From Firmicutes bacterium UBA1768 (lineage in GTDB: Bacteria; Bacillota; Clostridia; Peptostreptococcales; Anaerovoracaceae): DNA of 31,112 nucleotides. Made by a program: the position numbers and the translations under genes. The notes under the pieces were generated by a model. That model made no database searches. It worked only from the letters and a program-made list of their open reading frames with translations, and was not told the DNA's origin. This document shows positions 24,093-31,112 of this stretch, one piece after another (positions within the stretch are counted from its first letter, which is position 1; each line of letters opens with the position of its first letter). The stretch covers positions 1 to 31,112 of the forward strand of contig DCGW01000016.1 in NCBI GenBank assembly GCA_002315335.1, given 5' to 3'.

Positions 24093-25893
24093 TGAGTTGC
24101 TCCTTCCTTGCTTTAAGCTGACTTATTGCCGAATTAATATCCATCAGCTCAGCCAAAAGCCTGTTGTTTTCTTCTATATCCTTTTCCTCATCCATAACCT
24201 CGAGGATTTTAATAATATTTGCTCTCTTTTCAGTCAGGTTTTCTTCCTTTATTCGCGCGACACAATCGAAAAGCGTTTTTCTGTCGTCTCCCGAAGGGAG
24301 AATGTTTTGCATAATTTCCTTTAACAGCCCAACATCTCTGTCGTCTAATCTGTCATAGAGTGCAGTCTCGTCTATTTCTCCGTCCGGACTGTAAATATCA
24401 AAAATCGCTGACAGAATTCCCTCGTAGCCGCTCCCCTGAAAATATGACGACAGCTCATCGGTTCCCTTAATTATTGGAATATATGACGCACTGCTCACCA
24501 TCAGTCTTATGAGTGTTCTGACCGTAGGCCTCTTTTTTTCATCTATTACAGCTTCGGCTTCCATACGGGCGTTCTCTCCGTCCTGCTGACCGGAAGCTTC
24601 GCTGTAAATCGTACGGCCCCGTGAAGGCTTTGCTCCCTGAATTTCTCTCTCTATAGAGCTTTCCGGTATTCCCGTGAGAGTCGAAACCTGCTTTACATAA
24701 GCAGCCTGCTCTGCCGGGCTCTTGATTTTTTTCAGCTCTCCGCTGATTTCCTCAAGAAACCTTATTGCTCCCTCTGTCGTAGAAATATCAGACTTTTCTC
24801 TGGCCACATCAATTTTATACTGCATAAACGAAACAGCCGAGTCCAAAAGCTCATCAAACGCAGCCTTTCCCTGCTGTTTAATGAATTCATCAGGGTCCTT
24901 TCCGCCGGTAACCTGAAGAACCTTTACCTTTAGCCCCGCCTCAAGAAGAATATCTATTCCCCTCAAAGTTGCAGCCCTGCCAGCATTGTCGGTGTCGTAA
25001 CAGAGGACAACAGTATCGGTATATCGCTTCAATAGTCGAGCCTGTTCAGAGGTGAGTGCGGTTCCGAGACTGGCAACTACGTTCTCAACTCCTGCCTGAG
25101 CAAGACTCACCACGTCCATATAACCCTCTACCACAATAGCGAGATTTTGTTCTCTTATTGCCGACTTTGCAAGGTTAAGCCCATAAAGATTGTCCTTCTT
25201 CTTAAAGATAAGCGTCTCAGGCGAGTTTAGGTACTTTGGCATCGCATCCTTTTCTATTGCCCTTCCACCAAAGCCTATAATCTTATCTCTGGTATTGAAA
25301 ATAGGAAAAATCACCCTGTTTCTGAACTTGTCATAGTAGCCTTTTTCGTTCTTCTGCAGCAGCCCTGCATCATATGCCGCATTGGAAGAGACTTCCATTT
25401 TTTCCAGAAAATCCCTCATATCATTCCATGAGTCGGCTGCATAGCCTATACCAAACCTGACTGCAGTTTCGGGAGTTATGCCCCTGCTGATGACATAGCG
25501 TATGCCCGGATTATCGCCGTTTCTCAGGCTCTTGTAAAAATGTCGAGCAGCCTGTCGCGAAACCTCGTAAAGCTCTTCCTTCTTCTCGTTGGCTTTCCTT
25601 CCGCCGCTTGAAAGCTCTACTCCAGCCTCAGCCGCCAGCTTTTCCATTGCCTCCCTATAGTCCAGATTTTCGGACCTCATGGTAAACTTCAGGATGTCTC
25701 CGCTTTCGCCGCAGCCAAAGCAGGTGAAAATCTGCTTTTCCGGAGAAACCACAAAAGAAGGAGTTTTTTCACCATGAAAGGGACACAGACCTTTATAATT
25801 TGCGCCCGCTCTCTTCAGGGTCACTTTTTTCCCAATATAGTCAACAATATCAATATTCTGTTTTATCCTGTCAAGCGCATCGTTGTAACTCAT
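24085..25893 (-). CDS. dnaG: DNA primase DnaG
   Basis: 602 aa. It makes the RNA primers for DNA replication. The N-terminal CHC2 zinc finger is C37, H40, C58 and C61 ([22 protein letters not shown]). The primase core has the FGIGYA and IFPI.n..[11 protein letters not shown] blocks. The TOPRIM domain shows [23 protein letters not shown] and [12 protein letters not shown] helical C-terminal region for helicase contact follows. It lies one base after dgt and overlaps rpoD, the usual order of the operon. Confidence 0.97.
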   Translation of the reverse strand: MSYNDALDRIKQNIDIVDYIGKKVTLKRAGANYKGLCPFHGEKTPSFVVSPEKQIFTCFGCGESGDILKFTMRSENLDYREAMEKLAAEAGVELSSGGRKANEKKEELYEVSRQAARHFYKSLRNGDNPGIRYVISRGITPETAVRFGIGYAADSWNDMRDFLEKMEVSSNAAYDAGLLQKNEKGYYDKFRNRVIFPIFNTRDKIIGFGGRAIEKDAMPKYLNSPETLIFKKKDNLYGLNLAKSAIREQNLAIVVEGYMDVVSLAQAGVENVVASLGTALTSEQARLLKRYTDTVVLCYDTDNAGRAATLRGIDILLEAGLKVKVLQVTGGKDPDEFIKQQGKAAFDELLDSAVSFMQYKIDVAREKSDISTTEGAIRFLEEISGELKKIKSPAEQAAYVKQVSTLTGIPESSIEREIQGAKPSRGRTIYSEASGQQDGENARMEAEAVIDEKKRPTVRTLIRLMVSSASYIPIIKGTDELSSYFQGSGYEGILSAIFDIYSPDGEIDETALYDRLDDRDVGLLKEIMQNILPSGDDRKTLFDCVARIKEENLTEKRANIIKILEVMDEEKDIEENNRLLAELMDINSAISQLKARKEQLNE

Positions 25894-25894
25894 A

Positions 25895-26899
25895 TTACAC
25901 CACTATCCTCGGCATGAATATTGTCTGGAAGGTCTTAAGCGCAAATCTGTCGGTCATTGATGCGATATAGTCCTTGACAGCTTCCTCTACTCCCCATTTT
26001 GGAATCAGCAGCTGTATTTCCAGCGGCATTTTCTGAGGATTCTCCCTGAAATAGCCGTAAAGCTGCTTGATAATCTGCTTGATCTGCTCCATTTCCACAC
26101 TTCTGACAGGAGGCCTGTAAACGGTTTTGAACATAAACGTTCTCAGGCCGTTCATAGCTTCAAGCCTTTCCTCGCTCATAATGATTTCGTTTTTTCCCTC
26201 ACTGTTTTCCATCAGGTCGGTGACGAGAGTGTTAATTCTCTTGCTGTGAGATTCGCCCAAAACTTTTATACAATCCTTAGGCAAATCCTCGAATTTCAGC
26301 ACCTTTCCTCTAAGCGCATCATCTATATCATGATTGATATAGGCAATCCTGTCGCTTATTCTTACTACCTGACCCTCAAGCGTAAAGGGCTTATTTGGAC
26401 CTGTATGGTTTAATATTCCATCTCTTACCTCTTTTGTAAGGTTTAAAGGAGATCCCGAAGGACTTTTTTCTAAAACCTCCACAACTCTCAGCGATTGAAC
26501 ATTGTGCTTGAAGCCATTTCTGTGAATCTCACTAAGGCTCTGCTCTCCACCGTGTCCAAACGGAGTATGTCCGAGATCGTGCCCCATTGCAATAGCTTCG
26601 GTCAGGTCCTCGTTAAGAGCAAGACCTCGCGCAATTGTCCTTGAAATCTGCGCCACCTCGAGCGTGTGTGTCAGTCTTGTTCTGTAATGGTCATCTTCTG
26701 GCGCAATAAAAACCTGAGTCTTATGCATCAGTCTCCTGAGCGCCTGAGAATGAATAATGCGGTCCCTGTCTCTCTGATACTCTGTCCTTACTTCACAATC
26801 ATCCTCAGGGAAGTCACGTCCGAGAGTTTCAGCCGACTTGGCCGCATATTCAGATAAAAGCTCATATTCACGAGCCTCATATTCTTTTCGTTTTATCAT
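25895..26899 (-). CDS. dgt: Deoxyguanosinetriphosphate triphosphohydrolase-like HD protein
   Basis: 334 aa, HD-domain dNTPase. It hydrolyses dGTP or other dNTPs to the nucleoside and triphosphate. Metal-binding marks are RLTHTLEV (His78), AIAMGHDLGHTPFGHGGE (HD at 107-108) and IAYINHDIDDAL for the last Asp. The N-terminal RTEYQRDRDRIIHSQALRRLMHKTQV is also typical. It is about 100 residues shorter than E. coli Dgt, which is usual for the Firmicute form found before dnaG. First gene of the dgt-dnaG-rpoD-trmK-nif3 run. Confidence 0.93.
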   Translation of the reverse strand: MIKRKEYEAREYELLSEYAAKSAETLGRDFPEDDCEVRTEYQRDRDRIIHSQALRRLMHKTQVFIAPEDDHYRTRLTHTLEVAQISRTIARGLALNEDLTEAIAMGHDLGHTPFGHGGEQSLSEIHRNGFKHNVQSLRVVEVLEKSPSGSPLNLTKEVRDGILNHTGPNKPFTLEGQVVRISDRIAYINHDIDDALRGKVLKFEDLPKDCIKVLGESHSKRINTLVTDLMENSEGKNEIIMSEERLEAMNGLRTFMFKTVYRPPVRSVEMEQIKQIIKQLYGYFRENPQKMPLEIQLLIPKWGVEEAVKDYIASMTDRFALKTFQTIFMPRIVV

Positions 26900-26937
26900 T
26901 TGTTTTCCCTATCCCTTATTCATTACTCAAAAACACA

Positions 26938-26974
26938 AATTAACCTGTGGTAATATTATTTTCGCAGGTTAATT
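26938..26974. repeat. Perfect 10-bp inverted repeat between acyl-CoA synthetase and dgt
   Basis: AATTAACCTG (26938-26947) and CAGGTTAATT (26965-26974) around a 17-base loop. On the minus strand it is followed by TGTGTTTTTG, so it may be a weak terminator of the 27069 gene; on the plus strand it is followed by CGTTTTTCC. It could also be a stem in the dgt leader. Confidence 0.5.
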
Positions 26975-26990
26975 CGTTTTTCCTTTTTTT

Positions 26991-27019
26991 ATTCTAAAAA
27001 ATTTTTAAAAAATTTTCGA
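26991..27019 (-). promoter_or_regulatory. Tentative promoter of the dgt-dnaG-rpoD operon
   Basis: On the minus strand TCGAAA (27014-27019), a 17-bp spacer made of A and T only, then TAGAAT (26991-26996). The match is moderate, and the whole region is AT-rich, so chance is a real possibility. Confidence 0.3.
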
Positions 27020-27068
27020 TTAATAATTTGTAGTTTTGTACTAATAGTATTGCGAGTCAACAGGGCGC

Positions 27069-28868
27069 TTACTGCTGCTTTTCACCATTGATTTTTGCAA
27101 GCTCTTCCTCTTCGAGAACACGATACGCAACCTTTCCTACCAAAGTCTGAGGCAGGCTGTCTCTGAACTCAAATTCGTAAGGCATAGCATACTTCGCGAT
27201 ATTATTTTCGCAGTACTTTTTAATCTCATTCTTGATTTTGATGCTCTCCTTTACGCCCGGCTTCAGCACCACAAAGGCCTTAACCTTCTGAATTCTGTAT
27301 TCATCCGGCACGCCTATGCAGCAGCTCATCAGTACCATAGGATGATTGTCAATAATATTTTCAAGCTGTGATGGGAACACATTGTAGCCGGAGCTTATTA
27401 TCATACGCTTTATTCTCTGTCGATAGTAAATAAAGCCCTCCTCGTCCATCATTCCGAGGTCTCCGGTATGTACCCATGTTCTTCCATCCGAATGAACTTT
27501 AAGTGTATTTGCGGTTTCTTCAGGCTCTTTCAGATAGCCCTTCATTACAGTTGGTCCTGAGATGCAGATTTCACCATCTTCTCCATACGGAACCTCTTTG
27601 TCTGTACCTATTTCTACAATTTTGTAGTAGGTGTCCGGGAACGGAATTCCGATCGAGCCCTCTTTAAAGAAGCTCTTTGGAGTAAGGCAGGACGCAGTTA
27701 CGCATTCTGTCGTTCCGTAGCCTTCTCTTACCTGAATTGTTGCTCCATGCTCCTTAAGGAAAGCATCAACCTTTTTCTTGAGTTCAATAGAAAGAGAGTC
27801 TCCTCCCGAAAACATACCTTCTAAGCATGACAGATCAAGACCTTCCATCTTCTTGCTTCTGAGCAGTGCTTCATATAGAGTAGGAACTCCTGCAATGTAG
27901 TTTGGTCTGTATTTCTTTAAAATAGCAGCATATGTGTCAACGCTGAATTGTGGAACCAATACGCATTTTATCGAGTTGATAAGAGCTGTATGAATTGTTA
28001 CTCCAAGCCCAAAGCCATGGAACATCGGCATTATTGACAGCATGGTATGACCCTTGGTAATGCAATCTCCTGCCGCAGCGGTCTGCATTCCAAGAGCATT
28101 AAAATTCATATTTGTCAGGAGTATGCCCTTGGTTTTGCCCGTTGTTCCCCCGCTGTAAAGGATGGTTGCAACATCATCGCCCTTCATGTTTATCCTATAT
28201 TCGCCTTGGAAGGTATCCCCCTTCTTTATGAAGTCGCAATAACGAACAACGCCTGCCTTTTTAGGCACAGCAGCAATTTTTCTTCCCTTAGTAATGTTAA
28301 AGACCTGTTTTTTGATTTTTGGCAGAGCTTCTTTGATAGAAGCATAAATCATGGTCTTTACTGTTGGAATCTTTCCGTTAAGCTTTTGGAACTTTGGATA
28401 GAATAAATCCATCGTAAGCACCGCCACGCTTTCGGAATGATTGATGTAAAACTCTATTTCCCCAACAGCCGATAACGGATGTACCATATTTGATACAGCG
28501 CCTATAATATTGAGGGCATAAAATGCAGTGACAGCCTGAGGTGTGTTAGGCATGCAGATTGTAACCACATCACCCTTCTTTACACCAATAGCTCTGAAAG
28601 CTCTTGCGCACCTGTTTACATCCTCAATGAAATCTATATAGCTCACAGTTTTACCCATGAAATCATAGGCAGGATAGTGCAGCGTACAATTCTGTACTGA
28701 GGTTCTCTCTATCATCTCAAACATTGAAATATCAGGGTATTCCAAATGTTCAGGAACATTTTTGTAGGATGAAAGCCATGGTGTCTTCGGCTCTGCAGCT
28801 TCGGCAGCCACAAATTTTTCAGAAACACCCTCCTGTTTGATGTTGTTATCGTCTTTATTTGAAAACAT
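27069..28868 (-). CDS. Acyl-CoA synthetase (AMP-dependent)
   Basis: 599 aa adenylate-forming enzyme. The N-terminal 40 residues are polar, then the ANL fold begins. Motifs: ATILYSGGTTGKTKGILLTN (P-loop), MFHGFGLG, REGYGTTECV, WVHTGDLGMMDEEGFIYYRQRIKRMIISSGYNVFPSQLE, and the catalytic Lys in LPQTLVGKVAYR. It should activate a carboxylic acid to an acyl-CoA; which acid is not readable. It begins inside the last 14 bases of the E2-like gene, so the two are translationally coupled and their products likely act on the same acyl group. It is only distantly like the other synthetase at 14281-16074. Confidence 0.9.
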   Translation of the reverse strand: MFSNKDDNNIKQEGVSEKFVAAEAAEPKTPWLSSYKNVPEHLEYPDISMFEMIERTSVQNCTLHYPAYDFMGKTVSYIDFIEDVNRCARAFRAIGVKKGDVVTICMPNTPQAVTAFYALNIIGAVSNMVHPLSAVGEIEFYINHSESVAVLTMDLFYPKFQKLNGKIPTVKTMIYASIKEALPKIKKQVFNITKGRKIAAVPKKAGVVRYCDFIKKGDTFQGEYRINMKGDDVATILYSGGTTGKTKGILLTNMNFNALGMQTAAAGDCITKGHTMLSIMPMFHGFGLGVTIHTALINSIKCVLVPQFSVDTYAAILKKYRPNYIAGVPTLYEALLRSKKMEGLDLSCLEGMFSGGDSLSIELKKKVDAFLKEHGATIQVREGYGTTECVTASCLTPKSFFKEGSIGIPFPDTYYKIVEIGTDKEVPYGEDGEICISGPTVMKGYLKEPEETANTLKVHSDGRTWVHTGDLGMMDEEGFIYYRQRIKRMIISSGYNVFPSQLENIIDNHPMVLMSCCIGVPDEYRIQKVKAFVVLKPGVKESIKIKNEIKKYCENNIAKYAMPYEFEFRDSLPQTLVGKVAYRVLEEEELAKINGEKQQ

Positions 28869-29742
28869 ATCCAGTCTCTCTTTCTAATTCCCCTTCAAGC
28901 AATTCAGGATTTTCCAGTAAGTATTTTACATATTTTATTGACCTTGCAAAGTAGAAGCCATCTGCAATTCTCTCATCAAGAGTACAGCCGAGGTTCATAA
29001 CATCGGCAATAACAAGATTGCCTTCCTCATCCGCAATAGGAGCCTTATGAATCTCTCCTATTGTAACTACTACTGAATTTGTTCCATAGTTATTCAGATG
29101 GTGGTAAACAGCATTGCACTTGATTGAGCCAAGATTTGCCACCAACACGCTTGAGTACTCCGGATCTCCCTTTATTACCGCTTCAGGCATAAGGCCATAA
29201 TAGTCTGCAATTCTTACTAACCTGAAGAAAAAGCGGTTTATCCACCTTGGCCAATGACCTACGGTTTCCATCATTGCGTTAACATCCGTATTATCTTCTT
29301 TTCTTAGCTTCTCAGTATCCCCGATTATTCTACGACTGATTTCGTCAAGAGTCATGTCAGGTCTTGTTTTGAGAATCATTATGCTTTCTTCAGAATGGTC
29401 GTCAAACTTTCTTTTTACTATGAATGAAATCGTCTTTTCAAAGCGTTCATACATTCTTCCGCCCGCAACAAATCTATTTAGCAAAGGTCTGAATTCCAAT
29501 GCCTTACCTATTGCTGCTACAACCAGATGAAATGCGGTTGTTTTTAACTCGGGATTTTCCTTATTCTTTTGTTCAACATACTTAACCAGCTTGGTAGCAT
29601 CTACCTGCTCTAAAGAATAAACCTCCGATTCAGTTCTGTTCGGAAAAAGGAATGGCATAATTAAGTGTAAGCCGTCAAGGTCCTTCAACCAACGGCCATC
29701 ACGCCTGTCTCCCCTCTTTTTTCTGTAATCGTTCTTTCTCAT
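28855..29742 (-). CDS. E2/CAT-fold acyltransferase-like protein, catalytic His replaced
   Basis: 295 aa from ATG at 29742, with GGAGG upstream; the TTG at 29754 lies in that ribosome site. It resembles the catalytic domain of 2-oxoacid dehydrogenase E2 and chloramphenicol acetyltransferase: TTAFHLVVAAIGKALEFRPLLNRF, SVLVANLGSIKCNAVYHHLNNYGTNSVVVTIGE and NLGCTLDERIADGFYFARSIKYVKYLLENPE. There are no lipoyl or subunit-binding domains. The E2 motif DHRxxDG reads DERIADG (256-262), so the general-base His is Glu257 while Asp261 remains. The N-terminus is strongly basic. Coupled to an acyl-CoA synthetase, it may bind or transfer an acyl-CoA, or serve as a scaffold. A dyad lies 45 bp before the start. 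Confidence 0.78.
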   Translation of the reverse strand: MRKNDYRKKRGDRRDGRWLKDLDGLHLIMPFLFPNRTESEVYSLEQVDATKLVKYVEQKNKENPELKTTAFHLVVAAIGKALEFRPLLNRFVAGGRMYERFEKTISFIVKRKFDDHSEESIMILKTRPDMTLDEISRRIIGDTEKLRKEDNTDVNAMMETVGHWPRWINRFFFRLVRIADYYGLMPEAVIKGDPEYSSVLVANLGSIKCNAVYHHLNNYGTNSVVVTIGEIHKAPIADEEGNLVIADVMNLGCTLDERIADGFYFARSIKYVKYLLENPELLEGELERETGYVFK

Positions 29743-29786
29743 TACACCCTCCAAAATACTATGACTTAATGCTCCCCTTCATGATT

Positions 29787-29800
29787 TGTCACCTATGACA
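29787..29800. promoter_or_regulatory. Small dyad TGTCA-N4-TGACA upstream of the E2-like gene
   Basis: The 14-bp dyad has the half-site spacing of CRP/FNR-type operators. It sits in the 86-bp gap between the antiporter stop and the E2-like start, inside a longer imperfect stem (29769-29816). I could not place a convincing promoter here. Confidence 0.3.
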
Positions 29801-29828
29801 GTCTGAAATGAAGCATGGTTTTTCACTC

Positions 29829-31112
29829 TCACAGAGATTTATTATATACCAGAATGTCTCCTTCTTCAAGAACTGTATCACCATTTGGTATTACTATTCT
29901 GTCGTCTCTCATTATCATTATAACCAGTCCCTCGGTTTTAGCGTCGGCAAGCCTGCAGCCTATCAGGTGATTTTGAGTCGTAATTGTTCTCTCAAAGAGC
30001 TTTACGTCGTTTACCTCGCCCACCTCAAGACCGCTTAATATGAGAACGTCTCCCGGAGTAATAAGAGTCCTACCATTTGGAATTATCCTTTTTTCACCTC
30101 TTATCAGCAGGGCTATTATTGATTCCGGTGGAAGGTCAATCTCCTTTAGCTGTCTCCAGCACCATGCATGCCCTTCATAAACCCTCGAACGAATAAACTG
30201 AATAGAAACTTCATCAGTATAGTCGGTAAAGGTCTTCATTACATTGCCGTCATCGTCTATCATACTTAGCTTTCTGGCTACAAACGGCATAAAGGTCCCT
30301 TGAATTGCAATCGAAAACAGGACTATGAAGAACACTATATGGTAAAGCCTATCGTCTCCAACTGCGGGATTTATTACAGCCATAATTGCAAACACTATGG
30401 ATGCAGCCCCTCTTATTCCGGACCAGGAGACCAATAAAATCTGCCGCAGGCTGCTTCTGAAAATACCCATTACCAGAAAAACCGACAAGGGTCTCGCAAT
30501 AACAGTCAGGAACAGAGCTATAAGTATTGAAGAAAAAGCCACGCCAGGCAGCTCCGACGGTGTTGCGAGCAGACCAAGCAGGAAGAAAAGTAATATCTGC
30601 ATCATAGAAGTTATTCCGTCGAAAAAATGCACAAGGTTAGGCTTATTTCTGATCTCAGAGTTTCCTATGATAATTCCTGTTATATATGCGGCAAGATAGC
30701 CATTTCCGTTAAGCATTTCAGGTGCGGCAAAGGAAATCAGCGCTATGGCTATTATGAAAATCGAATCAAAGCCAGGTGTACGGAAGGAAATTTTTTTAAG
30801 TATAAATACTGCAGCCACAGCCATTCCCACGCCAAAAACTATACCGAAAAACAGCTGGGAAAACACGAGCTTAGCCACACTTGCTCCGGTGCAGTCGCCG
30901 CTCATGACTGACAGCATTATTATCATAAGCATATATGCGAATGGGTCGTTGGAACCCGACTCTATTTCAAGAACGCTGGCGATATTATCCTTCAGATTAA
31001 GTCGCTGAGTCCTGAGGATTGAAAAGACAGAGGCGGCGTCAGTAGAGCTTATTACCGCTCCTATTAAAAGGCCGAACGCCAAGTCCATTCCCAGAATTTT
31101 CCAGCAAAAAAG
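29829..31112 (-). CDS. CPA1-type Na+(K+)/H+ antiporter with RCK_C-like domain, 5' end cut by window edge
   Basis: The frame is open to the window edge, so the N-terminal helices and true start are outside; ATG at 31088 is internal. The visible 428 residues hold about eight helices and family marks SSTDAASVFSILR, LEIESGSNDPFAYML, GNGYLAAYITGIIIGN, and SWSGIRGAASIVFAIM. The C-terminal part is cytoplasmic: VSIQFIRSRVYEG, LPPESIIALLIRGEKRIIPNGRTLITPGDVLILSG (TrkA-C/RCK_C pattern), then a second half-like unit ending in GDTVLEEGDILVYNKSL. This resembles NhaP2/CvrA potassium-proton antiporters, which export K+ or Na+. RCK_C domains often bind cyclic di-AMP in Firmicutes; that is inference here. Confidence 0.88.
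   Translation of the reverse strand, partial: LFCWKILGMDLAFGLLIGAVISSTDAASVFSILRTQRLNLKDNIASVLEIESGSNDPFAYMLMIIMLSVMSGDCTGASVAKLVFSQLFFGIVFGVGMAVAAVFILKKISFRTPGFDSIFIIAIALISFAAPEMLNGNGYLAAYITGIIIGNSEIRNKPNLVHFFDGITSMMQILLFFLLGLLATPSELPGVAFSSILIALFLTVIARPLSVFLVMGIFRSSLRQILLVSWSGIRGAASIVFAIMAVINPAVGDDRLYHIVFFIVLFSIAIQGTFMPFVARKLSMIDDDGNVMKTFTDYTDEVSIQFIRSRVYEGHAWCWRQLKEIDLPPESIIALLIRGEKRIIPNGRTLITPGDVLILSGLEVGEVNDVKLFERTITTQNHLIGCRLADAKTEGLVIMIMRDDRIVIPNGDTVLEEGDILVYNKSL

Noticed and set aside
29769..29816. Imperfect stem behind the antiporter as a rho-independent terminator
   Set aside because: The outer arms are interrupted by a five-base bulge and no T run follows on the minus strand.
1..31112. 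Mobile elements, prophage, CRISPR, restriction or toxin-antitoxin systems
   Set aside because: No transposase, integrase, Cas, methylase or repeat array was seen. The Fic-like protein has no antitoxin motif nearby and lacks its active site, so a toxin role is not supported.

Overview
The window reads as a stretch of chromosome from an anaerobic, low-to-mid GC Gram-positive bacterium of the class Clostridia. The support is: a SCIFF ranthipeptide precursor with its radical SAM maturase, a compact dgt-dnaG-rpoD-trmK-nif3 run, AGGAGG-type ribosome sites, a lipoprotein-type PotD, and a ThrH next to a 3-hydroxyacyl-CoA dehydrogenase. Every supported gene lies on the minus strand, so transcription runs from high to low coordinates. 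I see no tRNA, rRNA, CRISPR array, insertion sequence or prophage.

Layout in direction of transcription. 31112-29829: CPA1-type cation/proton antiporter with RCK_C-like tail, cut by the window edge. 29742-27069: E2/CAT-fold acyltransferase-like protein overlapping an acyl-CoA synthetase. 26899-21383: dgt, dnaG, rpoD, trmK and a Nif3-family gene, tightly packed, the core information-processing operon. 21305-19848: membrane acyltransferase with a long charged tail, own promoter and terminator. 19744-18587: short Orn/Lys/Arg-decarboxylase-type PLP enzyme. 18487-16155: scfA (SCIFF precursor), an attenuator-like hairpin, scfB (maturase), nadE. 16074-14281: long-chain acyl-CoA synthetase with a clear terminator. 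13993-9983: potABCD polyamine transporter from a strong promoter and a leader of about 200 nt; exoA and a double DUF445 protein follow. 6652-3353: a secreted DUF6273 protein with a cysteine-rich C-terminus, a 98-residue orphan, a MoaA-like protein without cluster cysteines, and a Fic-like protein with a ruined active site. 3205-1542: thrH and a 3-hydroxyacyl-CoA dehydrogenase. 1188-1: secreted SGNH/GDSL hydrolase, cut by the window edge.

Most of the window is housekeeping. Two places stand out. The 5280-3353 operon pairs two apparent pseudoenzymes, a radical SAM fold with all six MoaA cysteines missing and a Fic fold with His and GNGR lost, together with an unknown small protein; I regard this as the best candidate for an undescribed system. 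The SCIFF precursor keeps six cysteines but has Ser at both positions (32 and 37) that carry the thioether in the characterised homologue, so its modification pattern may differ. All functional statements rest on reading motifs by eye; no database search was possible.
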